From NCBI RefSeq assembly GCF_018531475.1, contig NZ_JAHDTG010000158.1, forward strand, positions 1 to 5,656: a stretch of 5,656 nucleotides of DNA, read 5' to 3'. Below the pieces are notes generated by a model. That model made no database searches, was not told the DNA's origin, and worked only from the letters and a program-made list of their open reading frames with translations. The translations under genes were made by a program, and so were the position numbers. The stretch comes from Pseudonocardia mahuensis (lineage in GTDB: Bacteria > Actinomycetota > Actinomycetes > Mycobacteriales > Pseudonocardiaceae). Shown piece after piece: positions 1-5,532 of the stretch (position 1 is the stretch's first letter; each line of letters starts with the position of its first letter).

Positions 1-16
1 GAACTACGGTGAGCAT

Positions 17-93
17 GGGTCGTGCCCTTCCGACCAGCGTTGCCGCGCCGGTCTTGCTTGAGAGCCTTCAAGATCACCGGAAGGGTACGACCC
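17..93. repeat. Imperfect inverted repeat, possible end of an unidentified mobile element
   Basis: Bases 17-32 and 78-93 are reverse complements over 16 bp with a single mismatch (base 24 against 87). The 45-base spacer holds two further short complementary pairs, GACC/GGTC (32-35 with 50-53) and CTTGA/TCAAG (57-61 with 68-72), so a single strand could fold into a branched structure. The repeat lies immediately before the point where recognisable DUF4389 coding sequence begins (about base 127). This fits the end of an insertion sequence or another recombination junction. I do not recognise the family, and the element would lie mostly to the left of the window. Confidence 0.45.
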
Positions 94-504
94 CTCCACG
101 GTCATCCACAGGTCTCAAGCATTGCTCCCTGGCTGCTGGCCCTCCCGCACTACCTGGTAGTCGGGTTCTTCATCGGCGGCGCCGGCACCGCGGCGTGGCG
201 CTATGGCGACACGGCCCCGGTCAGCGCCGGCGGCGGACTGCTGGCCCTGCTGGTGCTCTTCGCCGGCGTCGCGCTACTCGTCCGCGGGAGCTACCCCTGG
301 GGCATCTTCGACGCCGTACTCGGCATGGACCGCTGGGCCATCCGAGTCGTCGCCTACGCAACCCTGATGACCGACGCCTATCCGCCGTTCCGGCTCGACC
401 AGGGCGGCAGCGAGCCGCAACCCACTCCACGCCCTGACCGTCCCCTCGCGCCCGACACCTCCGGCGCAACCAGCCAGTCGCCCCCGTTGCCGGTATCCGG
501 ATGA
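22..504 (+). pseudogene. DUF4389 membrane protein, C-terminal fragment with replaced N-terminus
   Basis: From about base 127 the frame reads as the end of a DUF4389 protein: WLLALPHYLVVGFFIGG, a hydrophobic helix (LLALLVLFAGVALLV), then SYPWGIFDAVLGMDRWAIRVVAYATLMTDAYPPFRLDQGG and a Pro-rich hydrophilic tail of about 30 residues ending at TGA 502-504. The spaced YP-x-GIFD, RW-x-x-RV and TD-x-YPPF motifs are typical of the family, which are small membrane proteins of unknown function. Full-length members usually have an earlier copy of this unit, missing here. The open frame continues upstream to a GTG at 22, but those roughly 35 residues (MPFRPALPRRS...) are Arg/Pro-rich, unlike the family, and overlap the inverted repeat at 17-93. 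I infer a gene truncated at about base 127. A short intact gene starting further in is possible, but there is no good start codon or ribosome site. Confidence 0.6.
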
Positions 505-717
505 TCGACGAGGGGCGCCCCACCAGCGACGATGTCGCTCGCCGATGCGCGCCGACCCCGCCTGACGACATCTGGTTTCCCGAGGCACGCACACCACCGG
601 TGTGAGGTCAGCGCTCCGGGGGAGGGGCCAGCCCGTCAGCACCTATTACACGTCCGCATGTCCCCGCCTTGGCACCCCGCCGGGCGATAACGCCACACCT
701 CGCGCGAAGAGGACGCC
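505..717. other. Intergenic region before the DUF4386 gene
   Basis: This 213-bp gap shows no convincing gene. It holds a 10-bp GC palindrome (512-521) just after the DUF4389 stop and a 7-bp inverted repeat GATGTCG/CGACATC (531-537 with 566-572, 28-base loop). Neither has a T-run, so neither is a clear terminator. I could not find a promoter with acceptable -35 and -10 boxes and spacing, although the start of the downstream transcript presumably lies here. Confidence 0.4.
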
Positions 718-1515
718 ATGACAACCCGCACTCCGCCACCCATACCCGCAGGAGGACACGCCGGTGAGGAAACGCCACCTGCCCGGCCAGGGACGGAGGC
801 GAACCGCTCGATTCGCCACGCCAGCGTCACCGCAGGGGTCGGGCTCCTGCTCATGTCAGCGCTGGCCGGCTTCGGCAAGTTCGTCGCCCTCGACGGGCTG
901 GTGACTCAGGGGAATGCCGCACAAACGGCCACGGACATCATGGGGTCGGAGGGCATGTTCCGGCTCGGCGTCATGAGCCTGATCGTGGTGATCGCCCTCG
1001 ACGTCGTCGTGGCGTGGGGGCTCTACCGCGTGTTCAGCCCGGTGAGCACGAGCCTCTCGATGCTCGCGGCGGCGTTCCGGCTCGTGTACGGCGGCGTTTT
1101 CCTGGTCGCGATCGGGCAGCTCCTCGGGGCGCTTCGCCTGCTCGGCAACGACGCCTACCTCTCGGTGCTCGGCGCAGACCAGCTGCACGCCCAGGCGCTG
1201 CTGGGGATCACTGCGTTCAACGATCTGTGGGTTGTTGCCCTGGGCCTGTTCGGTGTCCACCTGGTCCTCATCGGCTACCTGGCGTATCGATCGGGGTATG
1301 TGCCCCGGCCCCTCGGCGTCCTGCTAGCCATTGCCGGACTCGGCTACGTGATCGACAGCGCCGGCATCGTGCTCTCCCAAGGCCTCTGGACCTCTATCGG
1401 CGCCTTCACCTTCATCGGCGAATTCCTGTTGGCGCTGTGGCTGATCATCCGCGGTCCTCGCCTCACCGTCAGCGAATCAAGGCTCCACGGCCACCCGATC
1501 CCGGTAGCGCGATAA
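718..1515 (+). CDS. DUF4386 domain-containing integral membrane protein
   Basis: This 265-residue protein has about six hydrophobic segments (roughly residues 37-57, 82-104, 113-139, 165-190, 197-219 and 225-245). The family-typical blocks are SEGMFRLGVMSLIVVIALDVVVAWGLYRVFSPVS, LAAAFRLVYGGVFLV, LGLFGVHLVLIGYLAYRSGYVPRPLGVLLAIAGLGYVIDS and GEFLLALWLIIRG, which together match the DUF4386 pattern. The first 30 residues are hydrophilic and Pro-rich, probably a cytoplasmic tail. Function in this family is unknown; the protein should sit in the cytoplasmic membrane. The ATG at 718 is preceded by AGAGGA with 5-8 bases of spacing, which supports this start. The oxidoreductase gene follows 62 bp downstream on the same strand without an obvious terminator, suggesting co-transcription. 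Length and motifs look complete. Confidence 0.85.
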   Translation: MTTRTPPPIPAGGHAGEETPPARPGTEANRSIRHASVTAGVGLLLMSALAGFGKFVALDGLVTQGNAAQTATDIMGSEGMFRLGVMSLIVVIALDVVVAWGLYRVFSPVSTSLSMLAAAFRLVYGGVFLVAIGQLLGALRLLGNDAYLSVLGADQLHAQALLGITAFNDLWVVALGLFGVHLVLIGYLAYRSGYVPRPLGVLLAIAGLGYVIDSAGIVLSQGLWTSIGAFTFIGEFLLALWLIIRGPRLTVSESRLHGHPIPVAR

Positions 1516-1577
1516 CAGGCCCGGACCACGCCCGCCCACCACCACAGCACCGCATTCCACAGTTGGAGGCCCGACCC

Positions 1578-2588
1578 ATGACAGGCGAGACGACGACCGG
1601 GGCAGCGACGATGAAAGCGATCGTGCAGGCCGAGTACGGCGACGACGCGGAGACTGTTCTGCGGATCGCGGAGATCGGCCGTCCCGAGGCCGGTGACAAC
1701 GAGGTATTGCTGCGGGTGCACGCGGCCGGCGTGGATCGGGGTGTCTGGCACATCATGACCGGCTTGCCCTACCCGTTGCGCCTCATGGGCTACGGGGTCC
1801 GGGCGCCCAAGGATCCGGTACGGGGCCGGGAGGTCGCCGGTGTCGTGGAGGCGGTCGGCCACGACGTGACAACGCTACGGGCCGGCGACGAAGTGTTCGG
1901 CATCGGAGAGGGCTGCTTCGCCGAGTACGCGACCGCAAAGGCGGACAAACTCGCACCGAAACCGAAGAATCTCACCTTCGTGCAGGCCGCCGCGGTCGCC
2001 GTATCGGCCCTCACCGCGCTGCAAGCCGTTCGTGACGGCGGCAAGGTGCAGCCCGGACAGAAGGTCCTGATCGTCGGCGCGTCCGGCGGTGTCGGGACGT
2101 TCGCCGTGCAGATCGCCAAGGCCTTCGGGGCCGAGGTCACCGGGGTGTGCAGCACGACGAAGGTCGACCTGGTCCGATCCCTTGGCGCCGACCACGTCGT
2201 CGACTACACCCTCGACGACATCGCCGACACCGGTCAGCGCTACGACGTCATCCTCGACACCGGAGGGAACCGTTCGTTGACGCGCCTGCGCCGTGCCCTC
2301 ACCCCTCGGGGAACGCTGGTCATCGTCGGCGGCGAGACAGGCGGACGGTGGCTCGGTGGGATCGACCGCCTGCTGAGGGCGCTCGTGCTATCCCCGTTCG
2401 TCGGCCAGAAGTTGGCCCCGCTGACCGCCTCGGAGAACGGGCAGGACCTGAGCGTGCTCGCCGAGCTCATCGAGTCCGGCGCGGTCACCCCGGCCATCGA
2501 CCGGACCTACCCGCTGAACGAGGTCCCGAAGGCCATCCGGTACCTGGAGGAGGGGCACGCCCGCGGGAAAGTCGTCATCACGCTCTGA
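1578..2588 (+). CDS. Zinc-free MDR-family NAD(P)-dependent oxidoreductase (quinone reductase-like)
   Basis: This 336-residue medium-chain dehydrogenase/reductase has an N-terminal GroES-like domain (about 12-140) and a Rossmann domain whose nucleotide-binding motif is GASGGVG at residues 167-173, within VLIVGASGGVGTFAVQIAKAFGAEV. It ends with the usual EEGHARGKVVITL. Where zinc alcohol dehydrogenases carry a Cys ligand and a GHE motif, this one has GVDRGVWH (51-58) and GREVAG (83-88), so it should lack catalytic zinc and belong to the quinone oxidoreductase/enoyl reductase side of the superfamily. Its substrate cannot be read from sequence; it is expected to be a cytosolic NAD(P)H-dependent reductase. 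The ATG at 1578 has GGAGG eight bases upstream (1565-1569). A second ATG at 1611 gives the more usual MKAIVQ start but has a poorer ribosome site. The frame is open further upstream to 1014, but that part overlaps the DUF4386 gene and is non-coding in this frame. Confidence 0.88.
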   Translation: MTGETTTGAATMKAIVQAEYGDDAETVLRIAEIGRPEAGDNEVLLRVHAAGVDRGVWHIMTGLPYPLRLMGYGVRAPKDPVRGREVAGVVEAVGHDVTTLRAGDEVFGIGEGCFAEYATAKADKLAPKPKNLTFVQAAAVAVSALTALQAVRDGGKVQPGQKVLIVGASGGVGTFAVQIAKAFGAEVTGVCSTTKVDLVRSLGADHVVDYTLDDIADTGQRYDVILDTGGNRSLTRLRRALTPRGTLVIVGGETGGRWLGGIDRLLRALVLSPFVGQKLAPLTASENGQDLSVLAELIESGAVTPAIDRTYPLNEVPKAIRYLEEGHARGKVVITL

Positions 2589-2764
2589 ACCGTCCGGACA
2601 GCACTACTCGTCGCAGGCCGGGTGACAGCCAGCCGCGCCACGACACGTTTCGAACTATCCGGAGAGTGAGGTGATCTCGTGCGCCCAGCAGACAGGAGGT
2701 TGACCGTGTAGGTGGTTGATCTGTTGTCGTCAGCTCGTCGTCGCTTGCCGGTGTGAGTCCGGTC
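2589..2764. other. Intergenic region between the oxidoreductase and the IS3 remnant
   Basis: No full gene is visible in these 176 bp. An 8-bp palindrome GTCCGGAC (2592-2599) follows the oxidoreductase stop but is not a clear terminator. AGGAGG at 2694-2699 is a strong Shine-Dalgarno sequence followed, six bases later, by GTG at 2706 and immediately a TAG at 2709. Just upstream, a GTG at 2671 opens a 10-codon frame (MISCAQQTGG) that ends within this ribosome site. This could be the start of a third operon gene cut off by the insertion, or chance. Confidence 0.35.
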
Positions 2765-2830
2765 TGGACCGTTCCCGATCTTGTAGACACCCGGTCGTAG
2801 ACTGCCGCTGATCGCAGCGGAGGGAATCGC

Positions 2831-3118
2831 GTGGCGACACGCCGACACTTCACCCAGGAGTACAAGGACCAGGCCGTTAGCCTCGTCCTCGATTCCGGCC
2901 GAACCATCGCCGAGGTGGCGAAAAGTATCGGCGTCCACGAGATGACGTTGGGTAAATGGGTGAAGAACGCTAGGGAGTCCGGGCGGGTTCCCGACAAGGA
3001 CCTGTCCGAGCCTGAACGGGTCGAGCTGGAACGACTCCGCAAGGAGAACGCTATCCTGCGGATGGAGCGGGATTTCGCAAAAAAAGTTGCGACCTGGTTC
3101 GCGAAGGAACAGCCGTGA
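2831..3118 (+). CDS. IS3-family transposase OrfA (HTH_Tnp_1 DNA-binding subunit)
   Basis: This 95-residue protein reads MATRRHFTQEYKDQAVSLVLDSGRTIAEVAKSIGVHEMTLGKWVKNARE at its start. That is the helix-turn-helix of IS3/IS911 OrfA proteins (about residues 5-50), which recognises the inverted repeats. It is followed by a leucine-heptad coiled coil (PERVELERLRKENAILRMERDFAKK, about 60-86) used for dimerisation. It begins with GTG at 2831, with a GGAGGG ribosome site about seven bases upstream. Length is normal for the family. Its TGA (3116-3118) overlaps the orfB GTG (3115) in a GTGA arrangement, and an A7G slippery site sits near its end. The gene looks intact, but its partner OrfB is truncated. 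Confidence 0.88.
   Translation: MATRRHFTQEYKDQAVSLVLDSGRTIAEVAKSIGVHEMTLGKWVKNARESGRVPDKDLSEPERVELERLRKENAILRMERDFAKKVATWFAKEQP
3079..3086 (+). promoter_or_regulatory. Probable -1 programmed frameshift site (A AAA AAA G)
   Basis: Seven consecutive A residues (3079-3085) followed by G lie in orfA register as A AAA AAA G, the slippery heptamer used by IS3-family elements to make the OrfAB transposase. A -1 slip places ribosomes in the frame of orfB, and that frame is open from here through 3115, so an in-frame fusion (AKK then SCDLVREGTAVKYAAIADW) results. A short GTTC/GAAC pair (3097-3100 with 3107-3110) lies downstream, but it is weak as a stimulatory hairpin. In this copy the fused product would still lack the catalytic Glu. 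Confidence 0.7.
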
Positions 3119-3927
3119 AATACGCGGCGATCGCGGACTGGGCCGGCGACAAGCAGTACCCGGTCACGTTCATGTGCGCCCACCTCGGCGTGGCCCGGCA
3201 AGGCTCCTACCGGTGGCTGGCCGCCGGGCCGAGCGAACGCGACCGCACCGACGCGCAGCTCATCACCCAGATCCGACAGATCCACACCGACCTGCAGGGC
3301 CACCCGGGCGTGCGCCGGATCTGGGCCGAACTCGTCGTCCGCGGGGTGCGGGTCGCCCGCAAGCGGGTGTGGCGACTCATGCGGGCCGCCGGCCTGCAAG
3401 GACGCCATCCACGCCCCTGGAAGCGCACCACCATCGCAGGTCAGCGCCCGATCGACGCTCCCGATCTGATCGGGCAGGACTTCGCTGCTGCCCAGCCTGA
3501 CACCCGCTGGGTCGGCGACATCACCTACGTCGCGACCGTCGACGGGTGGGTCTACACCGCGACCGTGATCGACCTGCACTCCCGCAAGGTCGTCGGCTAC
3601 GCCGTCGCCGACCACCTCCGTACCAGCCTGATCGTCGAGGCCCTCGCCGCCGCGCTGGTCACCCACCGCTCCGCGGCCGGGGTGATCTTCCACAGTGATC
3701 GCGGTTGCCAGTACACCTCCAACGAGTTCGCCACCTTCTGCGCCGAGAACGGCGTCGTCCGTTCCATGGGCCGCCGCGCCACGTGCTTCGATTGTGAGAC
3801 TGGTTTCGTCGCTCGGGCCGGTGTGACCCCTGCTACGACTGGCCCTGCGGGTGCCCTGGCGTTGATCTGTCCGCCGGCTCGAGCGGCGCGTCCGAGGTGG
3901 CGCCCCGGACGGGCAGTGACCTCATAG
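3115..3927 (+). pseudogene. IS3-family transposase OrfB, truncated before the catalytic Glu and fused to IS110 left-end sequence
   Basis: Residues 1-226 (3115-3792) are IS3 OrfB. An HTH_21-like N-terminal region (KQYPVTFMCAHLGVARQGSYRWL, then HPGVRRIWAELVVRGVRVARKRVWRLMRAAGL) is followed by the rve integrase core, with catalytic Asp135 in WVGDITYV and Asp195 in HSDRGCQYTS. The core then reaches SMGRRATCFD, where family members continue with NAVAESF-type sequence carrying the catalytic Glu (expected near residue 231). Here residue 227 onward is CETGFVARAG and about 40 further unrelated residues. These are read-through of the IS110 left end, ending at the TAG at 3925-3927. The DDE triad is therefore incomplete and the protein inactive. 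The GTG start at 3115 overlaps the orfA stop; the usual product would be an OrfAB frameshift fusion. Confidence 0.85.
3811..3884 (+). other. Long stem-loop in the IS110 left end
   Basis: Bases 3811-3821 pair with 3874-3884 over 11 positions with one G-U wobble, enclosing 52 bases that contain a small CCC-TGC-GGG hairpin (3843-3851). It lies about 20 bp inside the inferred left end, upstream of the guide-RNA-like modules. It may be part of a longer transcript, a recombinase recognition structure in DNA, or a hairpin limiting read-in transcription; the sequence does not decide between these. Confidence 0.4.
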
Positions 3928-4106
3928 GAGTGACGGTGGCGACGGCCCACCCTGCCGGATGAGAATCGCGGCACCGTCGCCTCTGGTTCGACGCCGATCA
4001 TGCTTGGTGCCCGTGAGCTCGTATAGGAGTGTGGCGTGGAGGCCGTGAGGCACCCTGTCCTGCTGCTGTGAGCGCGAACCTCAGACTCTTGGTCCGACAG
4101 GCCTCC
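3889..4106 (+). ncRNA. Candidate IS110 bridge RNA
   Basis: Position fits: IS110-group elements encode a structured bridge RNA in the left-end non-coding region upstream of the transposase, with a 5' stem-loop, a target-binding loop and a donor-binding loop. Here a 6-bp hairpin (3889-3894 with 3906-3911) is followed by two modules of identical layout. Module 1 has stem I 3938-3945/3974-3981 (8 bp), a 7-base bulge only on the 5' side (3946-3952) and stem II 3953-3957/3969-3973. Module 2 has stem I 4038-4042/4102-4106, an 11-base 5' bulge (4043-4053) and stem II 4054-4059/4096-4101. Each is preceded by ATAGGAGTG (3924-3932 and 4023-4031) and has CACCCTG running from bulge into stem II. The ends, promoter and guide segments are not established. 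I could not match the loops convincingly to the target or donor junctions, because the right end is undefined. Confidence 0.45.
3924..4031 (+). repeat. Direct repeat ATAGGAGTG, two copies
   Basis: The 9-mer ATAGGAGTG occurs at 3924-3932 and 4023-4031, both times preceded by CTC and followed after a few bases by a stem arm and then CACCCTG (3948-3954 and 4051-4057). The spacing between copies is 99 bp. This marks a diverged duplication within the IS110 left end, or one copy from each of two nested elements. Confidence 0.6.
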
Positions 4107-4135
4107 CCGGGCGACGGCCCAACGAGAGGGAGGCC
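4100..4135 (+). promoter_or_regulatory. Hairpin sequestering the IS110 transposase ribosome binding site
   Basis: GGCCTCCC (4100-4107) and GGGAGGCC (4128-4135) are perfect 8-bp complements. A nested GGGC/GCCC pair (4109-4112 with 4117-4120) extends the stem. The right arm contains the whole Shine-Dalgarno sequence GGGAGG (4128-4133), five bases before the ATG at 4139, so the folded form should block translation. The left arm (4100-4106) can alternatively pair with GGAGGCC at 4038-4044, an upstream copy of the same sequence. The two folds exclude each other. Confidence 0.55.
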
Positions 4136-4138
4136 GTG

Positions 4139-5395
4139 ATGGATGTGGTGGTGGACCGCTGCGCGGGGCTGGACGTGCACCGCGACACGGTGGTCGCGAC
4201 CGTGCGGGCCCCCGGCGACGGCAGCGGCGATGGCAGCGGCAGAAGCCGTCGGGTGCAGCACACCCGCACCTTCGCCACGACCACGGTCGGGATCACCGCG
4301 CTGGGCGGCTGGCTGGCGGAGCACCGGGTGACCCGGGCCGGGATGGAGTCCACCGGGGTGTACTGGAAGCCGGTGTACTACCTGCTCGAAGACCAGCTCG
4401 AGGTGTGGTTGATCAACGCCGAGCACCTGCACAACGTGCCCGGCCGCAAGACCGACGTGGCCGACTCGGCGTGGATCGCGCAGATGGTCGAACACGGCCT
4501 GGTCCGGCCCAGTTTCGTGCCGCCACCACCGATCCGCGAACTGCGCGACCTGACCCGCCACCGCCGCACCCTGGTCGAGGAACGCACCCGGGTCGTGCAG
4601 CGGCTGGAGAAGATCCTGCAGGATGCCGGGATCAAGTTGACCAGTGTCGCCTCGGCGCTGCTGACCAAGTCCGGGCGGGCCATCCTGGATGCGCTGCTGG
4701 CCGGCCAGGCCGATCCAGACGCGCTGGCCGAACTGGCGCGCGGCCGGCTCCGCGCCAAGATCCCCGCGCTGCGCGAGGCGCTGGCCGGCCGGTTCCGGGT
4801 GGCGCATCACGGCGTGCTGGTCGCGCAGATGCTCGCCCATGTCGATTTCCTCGACGCCGCGATCGTCGAAGTCGACACCCACCTCGCCCGAGCGACCGAG
4901 CCGTTCGCGGCCACGCTGAAGCGGGTGCGGACCATCCCCGGCGTGTCGGTGAAGACCGCGATCGCGCTGCTCGCCGAATGCGGGGCGGACATGAGCGTGT
5001 TCCCCACTGCGGCGCATCTGGCCAGCTGGGCAGGGATCTGCCCCGGCAACAACACCTCGGGCGGGCGCAGCCGGACCGGCCGGACCCGGCACGGTTCGGT
5101 CGCGCTGCGCACCGCGTTGACCGAGGCCGCGCATGCCGCCGCCCGGACGAAGAACACCTACCTGGCGGCCCACCACGCGCACATCCGGACCCGTCGGGGT
5201 TTACCCAAGGCGATCGGCGCGACCCGCCACGACCTGCTGATCGCCTACTGGCACGTGGTGCACGACCAGGTCGACTACGCCGACCTCGGCCCGGACTGGG
5301 CCCAGCGTCGCCGTTCCACCGAACACCGCACCCGCCGACTCGTCCACCAGCTCGAACAACTCGGCCACAAGGTCACCCTCGAACCCCCCGGATGA
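4139..5395 (+). CDS. IS110-family transposase (DEDD recombinase)
   Basis: This 418-residue protein has both domains of IS110 recombinases. The N-terminal RuvC-like DEDD domain (Pfam DEDD_Tnp_IS110) shows Asp12 in CAGLDVHRDT, Glu70 in GMESTGVYW, and Asp106 and Asp109 in GRKTDVADSAWIA. A coiled region of about 100 residues follows. The C-terminal Transposase_20 domain has IPGVSVKTAIALLAE and FPTAAHLASWAGICPGNNTSGGRSRTG, whose Ser307 matches the catalytic serine. In IS110 elements this enzyme excises a circular form and inserts it at a site chosen by a bridge RNA. The ATG at 4139 has GGGAGG five bases upstream; the in-frame GTG at 4136 is too close to it. A small Gly/Ser-rich insert (GDGSGDGSGRS) follows the first motif. 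The end (RRRSTEHRTRRLVHQLEQLGHKVTL) is typical, so the gene appears complete and possibly active. Confidence 0.93.
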   Translation: MDVVVDRCAGLDVHRDTVVATVRAPGDGSGDGSGRSRRVQHTRTFATTTVGITALGGWLAEHRVTRAGMESTGVYWKPVYYLLEDQLEVWLINAEHLHNVPGRKTDVADSAWIAQMVEHGLVRPSFVPPPPIRELRDLTRHRRTLVEERTRVVQRLEKILQDAGIKLTSVASALLTKSGRAILDALLAGQADPDALAELARGRLRAKIPALREALAGRFRVAHHGVLVAQMLAHVDFLDAAIVEVDTHLARATEPFAATLKRVRTIPGVSVKTAIALLAECGADMSVFPTAAHLASWAGICPGNNTSGGRSRTGRTRHGSVALRTALTEAAHAAARTKNTYLAAHHAHIRTRRGLPKAIGATRHDLLIAYWHVVHDQVDYADLGPDWAQRRRSTEHRTRRLVHQLEQLGHKVTLEPPG

Positions 5396-5410
5396 CGGGC
5401 CTGCGGCCCG
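5396..5410 (+). terminator. GC-rich hairpin directly after the transposase stop
   Basis: CGGGCC (5396-5401) and GGCCCG (5405-5410) form a perfect 6-bp stem with a TGC loop, starting at the base after the TGA. There is no T-run, so it would be a weak or U-less terminator of the kind often proposed in actinobacteria. It could instead be a structural part of the IS110 right end. Confidence 0.4.
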
Positions 5411-5532
5411 AGCTTCGCCGGGGTGGTCACCTGATTCACACCTCAGCCTGATCCCAGCAGGTCCCATCACAGTCCTGTCCGCCCGCCCGGTGCGCCGTGA
5501 CCACGCAGCCCGGGAAGGACACGCAGTCTCCG

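Larger units (their letters stand above)
2765..3792 (+). mobile_element. IS3-family insertion sequence, 3'-truncated
   Basis: The remnant contains orfA and most of orfB in the overlapping, -1-shifted arrangement typical of IS3 elements. The left end is placed at TGGACCG (2765), 66 bp before orfA. The sequence there (TGGACCGTTCCCGATCTTGT) resembles actinobacterial IS3 left ends that start with TGAACCG, but this placement is by resemblance only. The right end is missing: orfB stops matching after its Asp226 codon (3790-3792), and neither the remaining coding sequence nor a matching right inverted repeat appears anywhere later in the window. The element cannot move by itself. Confidence 0.65.
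3793..5410 (+). mobile_element. IS110-family insertion sequence inserted in IS3 orfB
   Basis: The left boundary is set at 3793, where IS3 orfB homology stops. The element then has about 345 bp of structured non-coding sequence, a full-length DEDD transposase (4139-5395) and a short right end. Long non-coding left ends directly upstream of the transposase are typical of the IS110 group, in contrast to IS1111-group elements, where the guide RNA lies downstream. No terminal inverted repeat was found, as is normal for the IS110 group. The right boundary is unknown: it lies between the hairpin at 5396-5410 and the next IS110 gene, and 5410 is only a minimum. It is possible that two IS110 copies are nested here and that part of 3793-3920 belongs to the other. 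Confidence 0.6.

Noticed and set aside
679..713. TTGGCA and GATAAC as a promoter for the DUF4386 gene
   Set aside because: The two boxes are about 11 bp apart, too close for a normal sigma-70-type promoter.
1014..1577. Upstream extension of the oxidoreductase frame
   Set aside because: It overlaps the DUF4386 gene in another frame, is Arg/Pro-rich, and the good ribosome site and family start are at 1578.
2578..3693. 371-codon open frame on the minus strand
   Set aside because: It runs antisense across the intergenic region and both IS3 genes; no family motif, and composition is that of a shadow frame.
3984..4017. Guide-like matches between the IS110 left end (TTCGA at 3987-3991, TGCTT at 4001-4005) and the target flank TGCTTCGAT (3784-3792)
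   Set aside because: Only five-base matches, not in a clear binding loop, and the right half of the target is unknown, so a guide assignment would be guesswork.
4004..4027. TTGGTG and TATAGG as a promoter for the transposase or guide RNA
   Set aside because: Spacing is only about 12 bp, far from the usual 16-18, and the TATAGG is part of the repeated ATAGGAGTG motif.
3998..5182. 394-codon open frame on the minus strand
   Set aside because: It lies opposite the IS110 transposase, is rich in Gly, Arg, His and Pro without recognisable motifs, and is a typical high-GC antisense shadow.
3820..5442. 7-bp inverted match GGTGTGA (3820-3826) / TCACACC (5436-5442) as IS110 terminal repeats
   Set aside because: The match does not extend, is short enough to be chance, and IS110-group elements normally lack terminal inverted repeats.
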